In this document: positions 1 through 7,400 of the stretch, in pieces
How the letters are laid out: every line of letters begins with the position of its first letter
How positions within the stretch are numbered: the stretch's first letter is position 1
Assembly: GCA_020025475.1 (NCBI GenBank)
Contig: JAHHSA010000020.1
Coordinates: 1 to 27,376 of the forward strand
Origin: Oscillibacter sp.
Lineage (GTDB): Bacteria > Bacillota > Clostridia > Oscillospirales > Oscillospiraceae
Direction of reading: 5' to 3'
Length of the DNA: 27,376 bases
Translations under genes and position numbers: made by a program
Notes under the pieces: model-generated
What the model saw: the letters and a program-made list of their open reading frames with translations, nothing else
Databases searched by the model: none
Told to the model about the DNA's origin: nothing

Positions 1-2418
1 CTCGTTCAGCAGGACGGCGTCCTCGTAGTTGTAACCTTCCCAGGTCATGAAGCCGACCAGAATGTTCTGGCCCAGAGCGATCTCTCCCTGATCCGTGGCG
101 GGGCCGTCAGCCAGCACGGTGGGATCGACAATGTTGCCGTCCTCATCGATGTAGCGGCCGTGGACACGCTCACCAACTTCCACGATGGGATGCTGGTTGA
201 TGCAGGTGGTGTGGTTGGAACGCAGGAATTTGGTCAGCTTGTAATCCTTGGTCTCGCCGCTGTCGTACTTGACGGTGATGTGGCGGGCATCCATGGAGGT
301 GACCACGCCGTCACCCTCTGCCAGGACCACAATTTCGGAGTCGATGCAGATCTTGTGCTCCATGCCGGTACCGACAATGGGAGCATGGGGACGGAGCAGA
401 GGCACTGCCTGACGCTGCATGTTTGCGCCCATCAGTGCGCGGTTAGCATCGTCGTTGGGCAGGAAGGGAATCATGGCGGTTGCGATGGAGACCATCATAC
501 GGGGGCTGACGTCAATGAAGTCCACCTGCTCACGGCCCACGCCCACGATCTCATCCCGGTGACGGGCAGTGATACGGTGGTCGGGGTCGCCGGAGAGACA
601 GCCGTTTTCGTCCAGAGGCTCACAGGCCTGAGCGACGGTGTAGTTATCCTCCTCGTCAGCGGTCATATAGGTGATCTCGTTGGAGACCTTGCCGGTCTTC
701 TTGTCCACAGCACGGTAGGGAGCCTCGATGAAGCCGTACTCGTTGATGCGGGCATAGGTGGCCAGATAGGAGATCAAGCCGATGTTGGGGCCTTCGGGAG
801 TCTCAATGGGGCACATACGACCATAGTGGCTGTAGTGAACGTCACGGACTTCCATGTTGGCGCGCTCACGGGAGAGGCCGCCGGGGCCCAGTGCGGAAAT
901 ACGACGCTTATGGGTCATCTCAGCCAGGGGGTTGGTCTGATCCATGAACTGGCTCAGGGGGCTGGAACCAAAGAACTCCTTGATAGCAGCGGTAACAGGA
1001 CGGATATTGATCAGGCTCTGAGGCGTGACAATGTCCAGATCCTGGATGGTCATGCGCTCCCGGATCACACGCTCCATGCGGGAAAAGCCGATGCGGAACT
1101 GGTTCTGCAGCAGCTCGCCCACGCAGCGCAGACGGCGGTTGCCCAGATGGTCGATATCGTCTTTGACGGAGATGCCGCGGGCCAGGCCGTTCATATAGTT
1201 GATGGAGGTCATGATATCGTCGATGATGATGTGCTTGGGCACCAGATCGTCCTTGTGCAGACGGATCTGCTCCTTCAGCTCCTCACCCTCGTACTGACCC
1301 AGCAGTTCCTGCAGTACCTCATAGCGCACGCGCTCCTTGATACCGCACTCTTCCAGAGGATCGAAGTCCACGAAGTGCTTCAGGTCGCACATCTTGTTGG
1401 AGAACAGGCGCAGGGGCTGGCCGTCGTCGGTCTCGATAGTGACCTCGGCAACACCCACGGTATCCAGCAGCAGAGCATCGTCCTTGCTCAGCAGGTGTCC
1501 CTCGTCGAAGAGGATCTCGCCGGTAGAGGGGTCTGCCACCGGCAGTGCCAGCTTGTGACCGGCAGCACGCTGCCACAGAGACAGCTTCTTATTGAACTTG
1601 TAACGGCCCACGATGGACAGATCGTAACGCCGGGGATCAAAGAACAGATTGTTCATCAGGGTCTCGGCAGCCTCAACCGTGGGGGGCTCACCGGGACGGA
1701 GCTTGCGATAGATCTCCAGCATCGCATCCTCATAGGTTTTGCTGGGGTCCTTTTCCAGGGTAGCCACGATCCTGGGATCGTCGCCGAAGCGATCGAGAAT
1801 CTCCGCATCGGTCTTGAGACCCAGAGCACGGATCAGGCTGGTCACAGGCAGTTTACGGTTCTTGTCAATACGAACCCAGAACACCTCATTGGCGTCGGTC
1901 TCATACTCCAGCCAGGCACCGCGGTAAGGGATGACGGTTGCGCTCAGGATGGGCAGATCCGTCTTGATGTCAACTTCCTTGCCGTAGTACACGCCGGGAG
2001 AACGGACGATCTGAGAAACCACAACACGCTCTGCACCGTTGATGACAAAGGTGCCGGAATGGGTCATCAGGGGGAAGTCGCCCATGAAGATCTCCTGCTC
2101 CTTGATCTCCTCGGTCTCCTTGTTCCGCAGGCGGACCTTCACCTTCAAAGGAGCAGCGTACGTGGCGTCACGTGCCTTGCACTCCTCCACATCATACTTG
2201 GGAGCCTCGTCCATCTTGTAGTCGATGAAGCTCAGTTCCAGATTGCCCTGGTAGTCACCGATTGCACCAACGTCCGCGAACACCTCCCGCAGGCCGGTGT
2301 CCCAGAACCACTGGTAAGAAGTCTTCTGAATCTCCAGCAGGTTGGGCATGGGCATGACTTCCTCGTGCCGGGCAAAGTTCTTACGAAGCGTTTTTCCGTA
2401 AAGCTTGTCTTTGGCCAT
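1..2418 (-). CDS. rpoB: RNA polymerase beta subunit, 5' 806 codons (partial)
   Basis: This is the beta subunit of RNA polymerase, which forms the catalytic cleft and the rifampicin pocket. The first 806 codons are visible and the 3' end runs off the window; clostridial RpoB is usually about 1200 residues. The protein begins MAKDKLYGKTLRKNF. The start at 2418 is chosen because AAAGGTG lies about 9 nt upstream; the ATG at 2426 is in another frame. The rifampicin region is clear around residues 480-515 (SQFMDQTNPLAEMTHKRR), followed by the conserved block HYGRMCPIETPEGPNIGL. The residues equivalent to E. coli D516, H526 and S531 are wild type (D493, H503, S508), which suggests sensitivity, but E. 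coli Q510 is Pro (P487). The gene is not preceded by rplJ/rplL and has its own promoter. The identification is certain. Confidence 0.98.
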   Translation of the reverse strand, partial: MAKDKLYGKTLRKNFARHEEVMPMPNLLEIQKTSYQWFWDTGLREVFADVGAIGDYQGNLELSFIDYKMDEAPKYDVEECKARDATYAAPLKVKVRLRNKETEEIKEQEIFMGDFPLMTHSGTFVINGAERVVVSQIVRSPGVYYGKEVDIKTDLPILSATVIPYRGAWLEYETDANEVFWVRIDKNRKLPVTSLIRALGLKTDAEILDRFGDDPRIVATLEKDPSKTYEDAMLEIYRKLRPGEPPTVEAAETLMNNLFFDPRRYDLSIVGRYKFNKKLSLWQRAAGHKLALPVADPSTGEILFDEGHLLSKDDALLLDTVGVAEVTIETDDGQPLRLFSNKMCDLKHFVDFDPLEECGIKERVRYEVLQELLGQYEGEELKEQIRLHKDDLVPKHIIIDDIMTSINYMNGLARGISVKDDIDHLGNRRLRCVGELLQNQFRIGFSRMERVIRERMTIQDLDIVTPQSLINIRPVTAAIKEFFGSSPLSQFMDQTNPLAEMTHKRRISALGPGGLSRERANMEVRDVHYSHYGRMCPIETPEGPNIGLISYLATYARINEYGFIEAPYRAVDKKTGKVSNEITYMTADEEDNYTVAQACEPLDENGCLSGDPDHRITARHRDEIVGVGREQVDFIDVSPRMMVSIATAMIPFLPNDDANRALMGANMQRQAVPLLRPHAPIVGTGMEHKICIDSEIVVLAEGDGVVTSMDARHITVKYDSGETKDYKLTKFLRSNHTTCINQHPIVEVGERVHGRYIDEDGNIVDPTVLADGPATDQGEIALGQNILVGFMTWEGYNYEDAVLLNE

Positions 2419-2471
2419 CTTGTCATTCACCTTTCTTCGGTCCCGCCGTCCTGTCCGGCAGCGGGAGCCCG

Positions 2472-2561
2472 TTATTTTGTAAAGCAGTCAAAAGCAGGTG
2501 CGGAACTCGATACACTAGGCAGTGTTGTTAAAAATAGGTCGTTCCACTCTTGCATTGTCAT
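2472..2561 (-). CDS. Possible 29-aa upstream ORF in the rpoB leader
   Basis: An open frame of 29 codons lies within the transcribed rpoB leader, starting MTMQEWNDLF and ending FDCFTK. It stops 53 nt before the rpoB ATG. No convincing Shine-Dalgarno sequence precedes either candidate ATG (2561 or 2555). Its codon use (CTA, TTA, ACA, AGT, TCG) is unlike the GC-rich codons of neighbouring genes. It could be a leader peptide or a chance frame in an AT-rich UTR. I do not recognise it and treat it as tentative. Confidence 0.2.
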   Translation of the reverse strand: MTMQEWNDLFLTTLPSVSSSAPAFDCFTK

Positions 2562-2632
2562 GGGAATTGTGCTATCTTGTAATTAAGCTATAAAAGATGG
2601 ATAGGTCTCGCCTGTCATCATATAAGCGTCTT

Positions 2633-2661
2633 ATTTTACCATGTGAATTTCCCTCTGTCAA
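2633..2661 (-). promoter_or_regulatory. rpoB promoter (sigma-A type)
   Basis: On the minus strand there is TTGACA (2661-2656), a 17-bp spacer, and TAAAAT (2638-2633), with a TGG extended -10 just before it. This is close to perfect consensus and predicts a start near 2626, about 208 nt upstream of rpoB. Confidence 0.85.
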
Positions 2662-2775
2662 GGGTATTTTCTCTGCAGCCGCACAGTTTCCAGGCTGCTT
2701 TTTTGCTTTTTGTGGATTTTCTCCGGACTTCTCACAAATGTATGGCGCTGACCCCCATGGACAAACAAAGAACAA

Positions 2776-2805
2776 AAGCGGCACAGCCAGGCTGTGCCGC
2801 TTTTT
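2776..2805 (-). terminator. Rho-independent terminator of dpaL
   Basis: A 10-bp perfect stem GCGGCACAGC / GCTGTGCCGC (2778-2787 and 2791-2800) has a 3-nt loop. On the minus strand the stem is followed by TTTTGTTCTTTG; on the plus strand it is followed by TTTTT. It lies about 32 nt after the dpaL stop and upstream of the rpoB promoter, so it insulates rpoB from dpaL. Confidence 0.85.
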
Positions 2806-2836
2806 CCGTTGCAAAAATGAGGAACGTGCCATTGGA

Positions 2837-4051
2837 TCAGACAGTTGCGCACTCACCGCCCCAGACCACGCTGCGATACTTGGCAGGATCGGTGTCGCCC
2901 TCGGTAGAGAACATCAGGACACGGCTGTCTTTGTTCAGGCCAATGGCCTCGCGGAGCTGAGCATACTCGTCGCTCTCCATCAGGGAGGCGATCAGGCCCA
3001 TGCCCACAGCGCCGGACTCGCCGGAGGTGACTGCGGGATCACCCTTGACAGGAGCAGCCAGCATACGCATCCCCTTGGCACTGACCCAGTCGGGGCAGGA
3101 GACGAAGGCGCTGACGTGGTTGCGCAGGATATCCCAGGAAATGGTGTTAGGCTCGCCGCAGGCAAGACCGGCCATCATGGTCTGCAGGTCTCCAGTGACA
3201 ATGCGGGGTGCGCCGTCGTTGGCCACAGCGCCCTGATACAGGCAGTCCGCAGCCTGGGCTTCCATCACCACGAAGGTGGGCGGATTGTCTGCATAGCGGT
3301 TTGTGAAGTAGCCAACCACAGCACCTGCCAGAGAGCCCACGCCAGCCTGGACAAACACATGAGTGGGACGCTCCACACCGGCCTGGCCCAGCTGCTCTGC
3401 AGCCTCACCGGCCATGGTGGCGTAACCCTGCATAATCCAGGAGGGGATCTCCTCGTAGCCGTCCCATGCAGTATCCTGAACGATGACGCCGTGCTCGGTC
3501 TGTGCCGCCTCAGCGGCAGCCATGCGGACGCAGTCATCATAGTTGACTTCCTCGATGGTCACCTTGGCGCCTTCCTTGGCGATGTTATCAAAGCGAGTCT
3601 TGGTGCTTCCCTTGGGCATATGGACCACAGCATTCTGGCCCAGCTTGTTGGCCGCCCATGCCACACCACGACCGTGATTGCCGTCGGTAGCGGTAAAGAA
3701 GGTGGCCTGACCAAACTCATCACGGAACTTCTTGCTTGTCAGGTAGTCATAGGTCATCTCAGAGACATCCTTGCCCATCTGCTGCGCAATGTAGCGAGCC
3801 ATGGCAAAGGAACCGCCCAGCACCTTGAATGCGTTCAGGCCAAAGCGGTAGGACTCGTCCTTTACGTACAGGCCGCCCAGACCCAGGTAGTCAGCCATCT
3901 TGTCCAGCTCGGCCAGAGGGGTCACAGAATACTGAGGGAAGCTCTTGTGAAAAGCGCGGGCACCTGCCACGTTCTCCAGAGCCATTAACTGCAGATGTTT
4001 GTCCTCGCTCTTAGGCATGCGATTGACAGTCCACTTGATCGGATCTTTCAT
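2837..4051 (-). CDS. dpaL: Diaminopropionate ammonia-lyase (PLP-dependent)
   Basis: The predicted protein has 404 residues, the usual family length, and belongs to the fold-type II PLP enzymes (E. coli YgeX/DpaL). These convert 2,3-diaminopropionate to pyruvate and two ammonia in the cytoplasm (EC 4.3.1.15). The likely Schiff-base lysine is K76 in RFGLNAFKVLGGSFA. The TDGNHGRGVAWAA stretch (122-134) carries the family Asp at D123, and D193 in VQDTAWDGYEE matches the second acidic residue used for D-isomer chemistry in characterised members. The ribosome site is GGAGG upstream of ATG 4051. The gene is monocistronic, between its own promoter and terminator, and none of the purine/hydantoin genes that accompany ygeX in E. 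coli are nearby. A related threonine-dehydratase-like enzyme is a weaker alternative. Confidence 0.93.
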   Translation of the reverse strand: MKDPIKWTVNRMPKSEDKHLQLMALENVAGARAFHKSFPQYSVTPLAELDKMADYLGLGGLYVKDESYRFGLNAFKVLGGSFAMARYIAQQMGKDVSEMTYDYLTSKKFRDEFGQATFFTATDGNHGRGVAWAANKLGQNAVVHMPKGSTKTRFDNIAKEGAKVTIEEVNYDDCVRMAAAEAAQTEHGVIVQDTAWDGYEEIPSWIMQGYATMAGEAAEQLGQAGVERPTHVFVQAGVGSLAGAVVGYFTNRYADNPPTFVVMEAQAADCLYQGAVANDGAPRIVTGDLQTMMAGLACGEPNTISWDILRNHVSAFVSCPDWVSAKGMRMLAAPVKGDPAVTSGESGAVGMGLIASLMESDEYAQLREAIGLNKDSRVLMFSTEGDTDPAKYRSVVWGGECATV

Positions 4052-4086
4052 CTCTCCATTACCTCCAATGATATAGTGGGTCTATA

Positions 4087-4130
4087 ACAACAGTTGTGCA
4101 CGTTTCACCTCTGCGATTCCGCAGAATCGC
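4087..4130 (-). promoter_or_regulatory. Two inverted repeats in the dpaL leader
   Basis: Downstream of the predicted dpaL start site (~4139) are GCGATTC-TGCG-GAATCGC (4130-4113, minus strand; 7-bp perfect arms) and ACAAC-T-GTTGT (4097-4087; 5-bp arms). They may be repressor operators or an mRNA hairpin before the ribosome site. The binding factor is unknown. Confidence 0.4.
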
Positions 4131-4145
4131 CTGTTTCCTATCTCA

Positions 4146-4173
4146 AGCATACCATGGTTTTTTCCAGTGTCAA
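4146..4173 (-). promoter_or_regulatory. dpaL promoter
   Basis: On the minus strand there is TTGACA (4173-4168), a 16-bp spacer, and TATGCT (4151-4146), preceded by TGG. The predicted leader is about 88 nt. Confidence 0.7.
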
Positions 4174-4390
4174 TAGATTTTCAAATGAATATTATTGTTT
4201 CCTTAAAAATTTTTAGTTTCTATGAAATTCCCTGCCATTTCCCCGCTTTTTTCACAAGAGGGTCCCCTGTTTTCCGCGCGCCGCTCCATCTCCCATCCGC
4301 TTCCTTTGGAATGAATGATTTGTCCCCGGCGGCTCACGGGCCATATCCGCCGCCGATTTGCACGAATTTCACACAAAACCCTGGTTTTTC

Positions 4391-4419
4391 TTGCAATCTC
4401 CGGACAGATTGAGTATAAT
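4391..4419 (+). promoter_or_regulatory. prfC promoter
   Basis: TTGCAA (4391-4396), a 17-bp spacer and a perfect TATAAT (4414-4419) place the start near 4426 and give a leader of about 45 nt before the prfC ATG. Confidence 0.8.
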
Positions 4420-4470
4420 CTATCAGGTTGATTTGCATACGTTTATTTTTAGATATAAGGAGACTCGTCC

Positions 4471-6051
4471 ATGTCCACCCTAAAAGAAGAAATTTCCCGC
4501 CGCAGGACCTTTGCCATCATTTCCCATCCTGACGCCGGTAAAACCACATTGACCGAAAAGTTTCTGCTCTACGGCGGTGCCATTGCCCAGGCAGGCGAAG
4601 TCAAGGGCAAGCGCGCCAAGGCTGCCACCTCCGACTGGATGGAGATTGAAAAGCAGCGCGGCATCTCTGTCACCTCCTCCGTCATGCAGTTCCAGCACGA
4701 TGGCTGTTGCATCAACATTCTGGATACACCCGGCCACCAGGACTTCTCTGAGGATACCTACCGCACCCTGATGGCCGCCGACTCCGCCGTCATGGTCATT
4801 GACGGCGCCAAGGGCGTGGAGCCCCAGACCCGAAAGCTGTTCCATGTCTGCGCCATGCGCCACATTCCCATCTTCACCTTTATCAATAAGATGGACCGCG
4901 AGACCCGGGACCCTCTGGAGCTGTGTGAAGAGGTGGAACGGGAGCTTGGCATCGACACCTACGCCATGAACTGGCCCATTGGCTGCGGCAAGGAGTTCCA
5001 GGGCGTCTATGACCGGGAGAGCAAAAACATTCTGTTCTTCTCTGCTGAGGGCAAGGGCAAGAAGGCCAGCTCCACCACCGTGGATCTGGATGATCCTGCC
5101 CTGTCCGAGCTGCTGGGCGAGACCAAGGCCGCCAACCTCCGGGATGAGGTGGAGCTGCTGGGCGCAGGCCGTGATTTCGATATGGAGGCCGTCCGCAACG
5201 GCACCCTGTCCCCGGTGTTCTTTGGCTCCGCTCTGACCAACTTCGGCATTGAGCCCTTCCTGGAGCACTTTATCCGCATGACCACCGCTCCCCTGCCCCG
5301 CGTGGCAGACTGCGGCGAGATTGACGTGTTCAGTGAGGACTTCTCCGCCTTTGTCTTTAAGATTCAAGCCAACATGAATAAGGCCCACCGGGACCGTCTG
5401 GCTTTCATGCGCATCTGCTCCGGCAAGTTCCAGCGGGACACCGAGTATTATCATATGCAAAGCGGCAAGAAGATGCGTCTGAGCCAGCCTCAGCAGATGA
5501 TGGCGGCTGAACGTGAGATTGTGGATGAGGCCTACGCAGGCGATATCATCGGCGTGTTCGATCCCGGTGTGTTCTCCATCGGCGATACCATCACGATCCC
5601 CGGCAAAAAATTCAAATTCTCCGGCATCCCCACCTTTGAGCCAGAGCACTTCATGCGGGTCAGCCCCAAGGACACCATGAAGCGCAAGCAGTTTATCAAG
5701 GGCACTGAGCAGATTGCCCAGGAAGGTGCCATCCAGATCTTCAAGATTCCCGGCGCCGGTCTGGAGGAAGTGATCGTGGGCGTGGTGGGTACCCTGCAGT
5801 TCGACGTCTTTGAGTATCGCATGAAGAGTGAGTACGGCGTGGACCTCTATATGAGCGGCCTGCCCTACGATCATCTGCGCGTCATCAGCAAGTGCCCCTG
5901 CGAGCCCCAGGATCTGGTGCTCTGCACTGGTTCCGCCCTGCTGGAAGACTTCAAGGGACATCTTCTGGTGGCCTTTGGCGGCGAGTGGTCCGTGGGCTTC
6001 CTGACCAAGCACAATCCCGGTCTGGAGCTGGCGGAGTCGCTGTCCGTCTGA
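4471..6051 (+). CDS. prfC: Peptide chain release factor 3
   Basis: RF3 is a translational GTPase that removes RF1 and RF2 from the ribosome after peptide release. The 526-residue product matches the family length. G-domain motifs are in order: the P-loop SHPDAGKT (18-25), the switch region ending GISVTSS, DTPGHQD (85-91) and NKMD (139-142). Domains II and III follow, with the RF3-typical segments FKIQANMNKAHRDRLAFMR and VGVVGTLQFDVFEYR. RF3 rather than EF-G is indicated by the length and by the SDWMEIEKQRGISVTSS switch I. AAGGAG precedes the ATG at 4471. The gene stands alone, with its own promoter and terminator. PrmC, which methylates the factors RF3 recycles, is encoded elsewhere in this window. 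Confidence 0.97.
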   Translation: MSTLKEEISRRRTFAIISHPDAGKTTLTEKFLLYGGAIAQAGEVKGKRAKAATSDWMEIEKQRGISVTSSVMQFQHDGCCINILDTPGHQDFSEDTYRTLMAADSAVMVIDGAKGVEPQTRKLFHVCAMRHIPIFTFINKMDRETRDPLELCEEVERELGIDTYAMNWPIGCGKEFQGVYDRESKNILFFSAEGKGKKASSTTVDLDDPALSELLGETKAANLRDEVELLGAGRDFDMEAVRNGTLSPVFFGSALTNFGIEPFLEHFIRMTTAPLPRVADCGEIDVFSEDFSAFVFKIQANMNKAHRDRLAFMRICSGKFQRDTEYYHMQSGKKMRLSQPQQMMAAEREIVDEAYAGDIIGVFDPGVFSIGDTITIPGKKFKFSGIPTFEPEHFMRVSPKDTMKRKQFIKGTEQIAQEGAIQIFKIPGAGLEEVIVGVVGTLQFDVFEYRMKSEYGVDLYMSGLPYDHLRVISKCPCEPQDLVLCTGSALLEDFKGHLLVAFGGEWSVGFLTKHNPGLELAESLSV

Positions 6052-6066
6052 TTTTTTCAAGATTCC

Positions 6067-6106
6067 AAAACGCCGCCCGGCCTCGGTTGAGGTCGGGCGG
6101 CGTTTT
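6067..6106 (+). terminator. prfC terminator
   Basis: A long GC-rich hairpin starts 16 nt after the prfC stop. The arms CGCCGCCCGGCCTC and GAGGTCGGGCGGCG have one mismatch and a GGTT loop, and are flanked by AAAA upstream and TTTT downstream. The A-tract also makes it usable from the other strand. Confidence 0.9.
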
Positions 6107-6130
6107 ACTGCTGACCTCCATTTGTTTTTC

Positions 6131-6159
6131 GCATGAATTTCAAGTTTCGGTGCATACTA
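6131..6159 (+). promoter_or_regulatory. Possible sigma-G/F-type (forespore) promoter of the DUF1540 gene
   Basis: GCATG (6131-6135), a 17-bp spacer and CATACTA (6153-6159) match the Bacillus sigma-G pattern GnATA-N17/18-CATnnTA with one mismatch. No good sigma-A promoter is visible before this gene. The call rests on a short pattern only. Confidence 0.35.
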
Positions 6160-6203
6160 CTCCCAGGCCACGGGCCGAATTGATTTTGCAGGAGGATTTT
6201 ACA

Positions 6204-6395
6204 ATGGCAAACGATTGCAACAACAACGGCTGTTCCTGTACCCCCAATCAGAGCATCAAGTGCACCGTCAACAACTGCGCCTATCACTGCCAGGACTCTC
6301 AGTACTGCAGCCTGAACTCCATTCTGGTGGGCACTCACGAGTCCAATCCCACCAAGGTGGAATGCACCGACTGTGAGAGCTTCAAGCTGAAGTAA
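6204..6395 (+). CDS. DUF1540 cysteine-rich miniprotein
   Basis: This is a 63-residue cytosolic-type protein with nine cysteines (C5, C10, C12, C20, C25, C29, C35, C54, C57) and no signal peptide or membrane segment. The spacing of SIKCTVNNCAYH, the central YCSLNSILVGTHES and the C-terminal TECxxCxxF-like ECTDCESFKLK are typical of DUF1540, a short domain of unknown function thought to bind metal. The start is set by AGGAGG 10 nt upstream of ATG 6204; the frame stays open further upstream but overlaps prfC and has no better start. The gene lies between the prfC terminator and the TSUP pair. A forespore role is suggested only by its possible sigma-G promoter. Any enzymatic function is unknown. 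Confidence 0.85.
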   Translation: MANDCNNNGCSCTPNQSIKCTVNNCAYHCQDSQYCSLNSILVGTHESNPTKVECTDCESFKLK

Positions 6396-6611
6396 CCCCC
6401 CTTACGCCGCTGCTTGACAAGGCGCATCCGCATTCAAGTTTCCGCATTGGGCTTGTGCGGAATTCCTGGAGCATACGCGGCAAAACACCCCCTGTCCACA
6501 TCCTCGCCCCGATTTCAGCATTTTGAAATGGGAATACAGCTTGACGGACCTTCTGTTCGCCAGGCCCGGCCCCGGAATACCGGGGCCTGTACATAAACAA
6601 GGAGGCTTTTT
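6396..6611 (+). other. DUF1540-TSUP intergenic region with GC-rich hairpin
   Basis: This 216-bp gap holds a perfect 8-bp stem GGCCCCGG-AATA-CCGGGGCC (6568-6587) 24 nt before the first TSUP gene, and a partial copy (6423-6447) of the DUF1540 promoter region. No T-tract follows the hairpin, so it is not a normal terminator. I see no strong promoter, so the TSUP pair may be read from upstream or from a non-sigma-A promoter. Confidence 0.45.
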
Positions 6612-6965
6612 ATGCGTCACACCTGGGTTCCCCAATTGGCCGGTGCGCTGGCAGGTCTGGCCAATGGTCTTTTTGGAGGCGGCGGCGGTATGGTGTGGGT
6701 TCCCCTGCTCTCCCGCTTCGGCCACCTTCCTCCCCAAAAGCTCTATGCAACCTGCGTCGGCGTGATCTTTCCTGTGTGTCTGGTTTCCGCCGCCGTCTAT
6801 CTTTGTAAAACCGACTTTTCCTTCCTGGCAGCCCTGCCCTATCTGCTGGGCGGTGCGGCAGGAGGCTTGATCGGCGGAAAGCTGTACCGCCGGGTAAATC
6901 CAAAATGGATGAAACGGCTCTTCGCCGCCTTTCTGATTTATGCGGGGGTGAAGTATCTGATATGA
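6612..6965 (+). CDS. Half-size TSUP (TauE/SafE) membrane protein, N-terminal half
   Basis: This 117-residue membrane protein corresponds to one four-helix repeat of the TSUP (TauE/SafE, PF01925) family, whose usual members have about 250 residues and two such repeats. The first helix carries the family glycine motif GLFGGGGGMVWVPLL (19-33). Three more hydrophobic segments follow (about 43-65, 72-92 and 99-117). AAGGAGG lies about 7 nt before ATG 6612. Its stop overlaps the next start as ATGA (6962-6965), so the two halves are translationally coupled and together total 240 residues, one standard transporter. The substrate (sulfite, sulfonate or another organic anion) cannot be read from the sequence. 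Confidence 0.85.
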   Translation: MRHTWVPQLAGALAGLANGLFGGGGGMVWVPLLSRFGHLPPQKLYATCVGVIFPVCLVSAAVYLCKTDFSFLAALPYLLGGAAGGLIGGKLYRRVNPKWMKRLFAAFLIYAGVKYLI

Positions 6966-7333
6966 CCCAATGGCTTGTTCCCTTTATCTGCGGCCTGGGC
7001 GCCGCCATTCTCTCTGCCTGGGGCGTTGGCGGCGGCACGCTGCTGCTTTTGGTCATGACGTTGTTTCTGGGTGTGGACCCACAGACCGCCAAAGGCATCA
7101 ACCTGCTTTTCTTCCTCCCCACCGCTGCCGCTGCGCTGGTGCTGCACGCCAAAAACGGCTGTCTGGATTCTCCTACCCTCCAGCGCTCTGTCCCCTGGGC
7201 AATTCCCGCCGCACTGCTGGGTGCCTGGCTGTCAGCCTCGCTGGATACAGATCTGCTGCGCCGCCCCTTCGGTATCTACCTCCTGCTCTCTGCCGCTTCG
7301 CTTCTCTTGCCGAAACCGAAGTCTTCCCGGTAA
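6962..7333 (+). CDS. Half-size TSUP (TauE/SafE) membrane protein, C-terminal half
   Basis: This 123-residue protein is the second TSUP repeat. Its first helix has the matching motif AWGVGGGTLLLLVMT (19-33), followed by GVDPQTAKGINLLFFLPTA, which is typical of the C-terminal repeat. About four hydrophobic segments are visible. ATG 6962 is preferred over the upstream in-frame ATG 6905 because it gives the ATGA overlap with its partner and begins directly at the first helix. It probably assembles with the preceding half-protein into one transporter. The two reading frames differ by one base, so a broken single gene is possible, but the clean start-stop overlap and the intact motifs in both halves argue for a functional split. 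Confidence 0.85.
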   Translation: MTQWLVPFICGLGAAILSAWGVGGGTLLLLVMTLFLGVDPQTAKGINLLFFLPTAAAALVLHAKNGCLDSPTLQRSVPWAIPAALLGAWLSASLDTDLLRRPFGIYLLLSAASLLLPKPKSSR

Positions 7334-7400
7334 CTGTGCCCTTTTTTTCGTCTTTTCCACCATCTTTTCATAAAAAATTTATTTTTTCAAAAATAGGGGG

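Larger units (their letters stand above)
2419..2836 (-). other. rpoB leader and dpaL-rpoB intergenic region
   Basis: This 418-bp gap holds, in minus-strand order, the dpaL terminator (2776-2805), the rpoB promoter (2633-2661) and a leader of about 208 nt. The leader contains a 29-codon open frame (2472-2561) and, just before the ribosome-binding site, a GC-rich segment whose TCCCGC and GCGGGA arms can pair (about 2441-2466). No complete gene is supported here. Confidence 0.6.
4052..4470. other. Divergent dpaL-prfC control region
   Basis: This 419-bp region separates the divergent dpaL and prfC genes. It contains the dpaL promoter (4146-4173), two palindromes in the dpaL leader (4087-4097 and 4113-4130) and the prfC promoter (4391-4419). 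The middle, 4180-4390, is AT-rich at its dpaL side. I see no gene, riboswitch or terminator there. Confidence 0.6.

Noticed and set aside
160..2586. 808-codon open frame on the plus strand across rpoB
   Set aside because: It is the antisense shadow of rpoB. The biased GC-rich codons of a highly expressed gene remove stops from the opposite strand; there is no ribosome site and no recognisable domain.
4480..6060. 526-codon antisense frame across prfC, the same length as prfC
   Set aside because: Equal length is coincidence. The sense frame is an unmistakable RF3 with promoter, SD and terminator; the antisense product is low-complexity His/Gly/Leu-rich.
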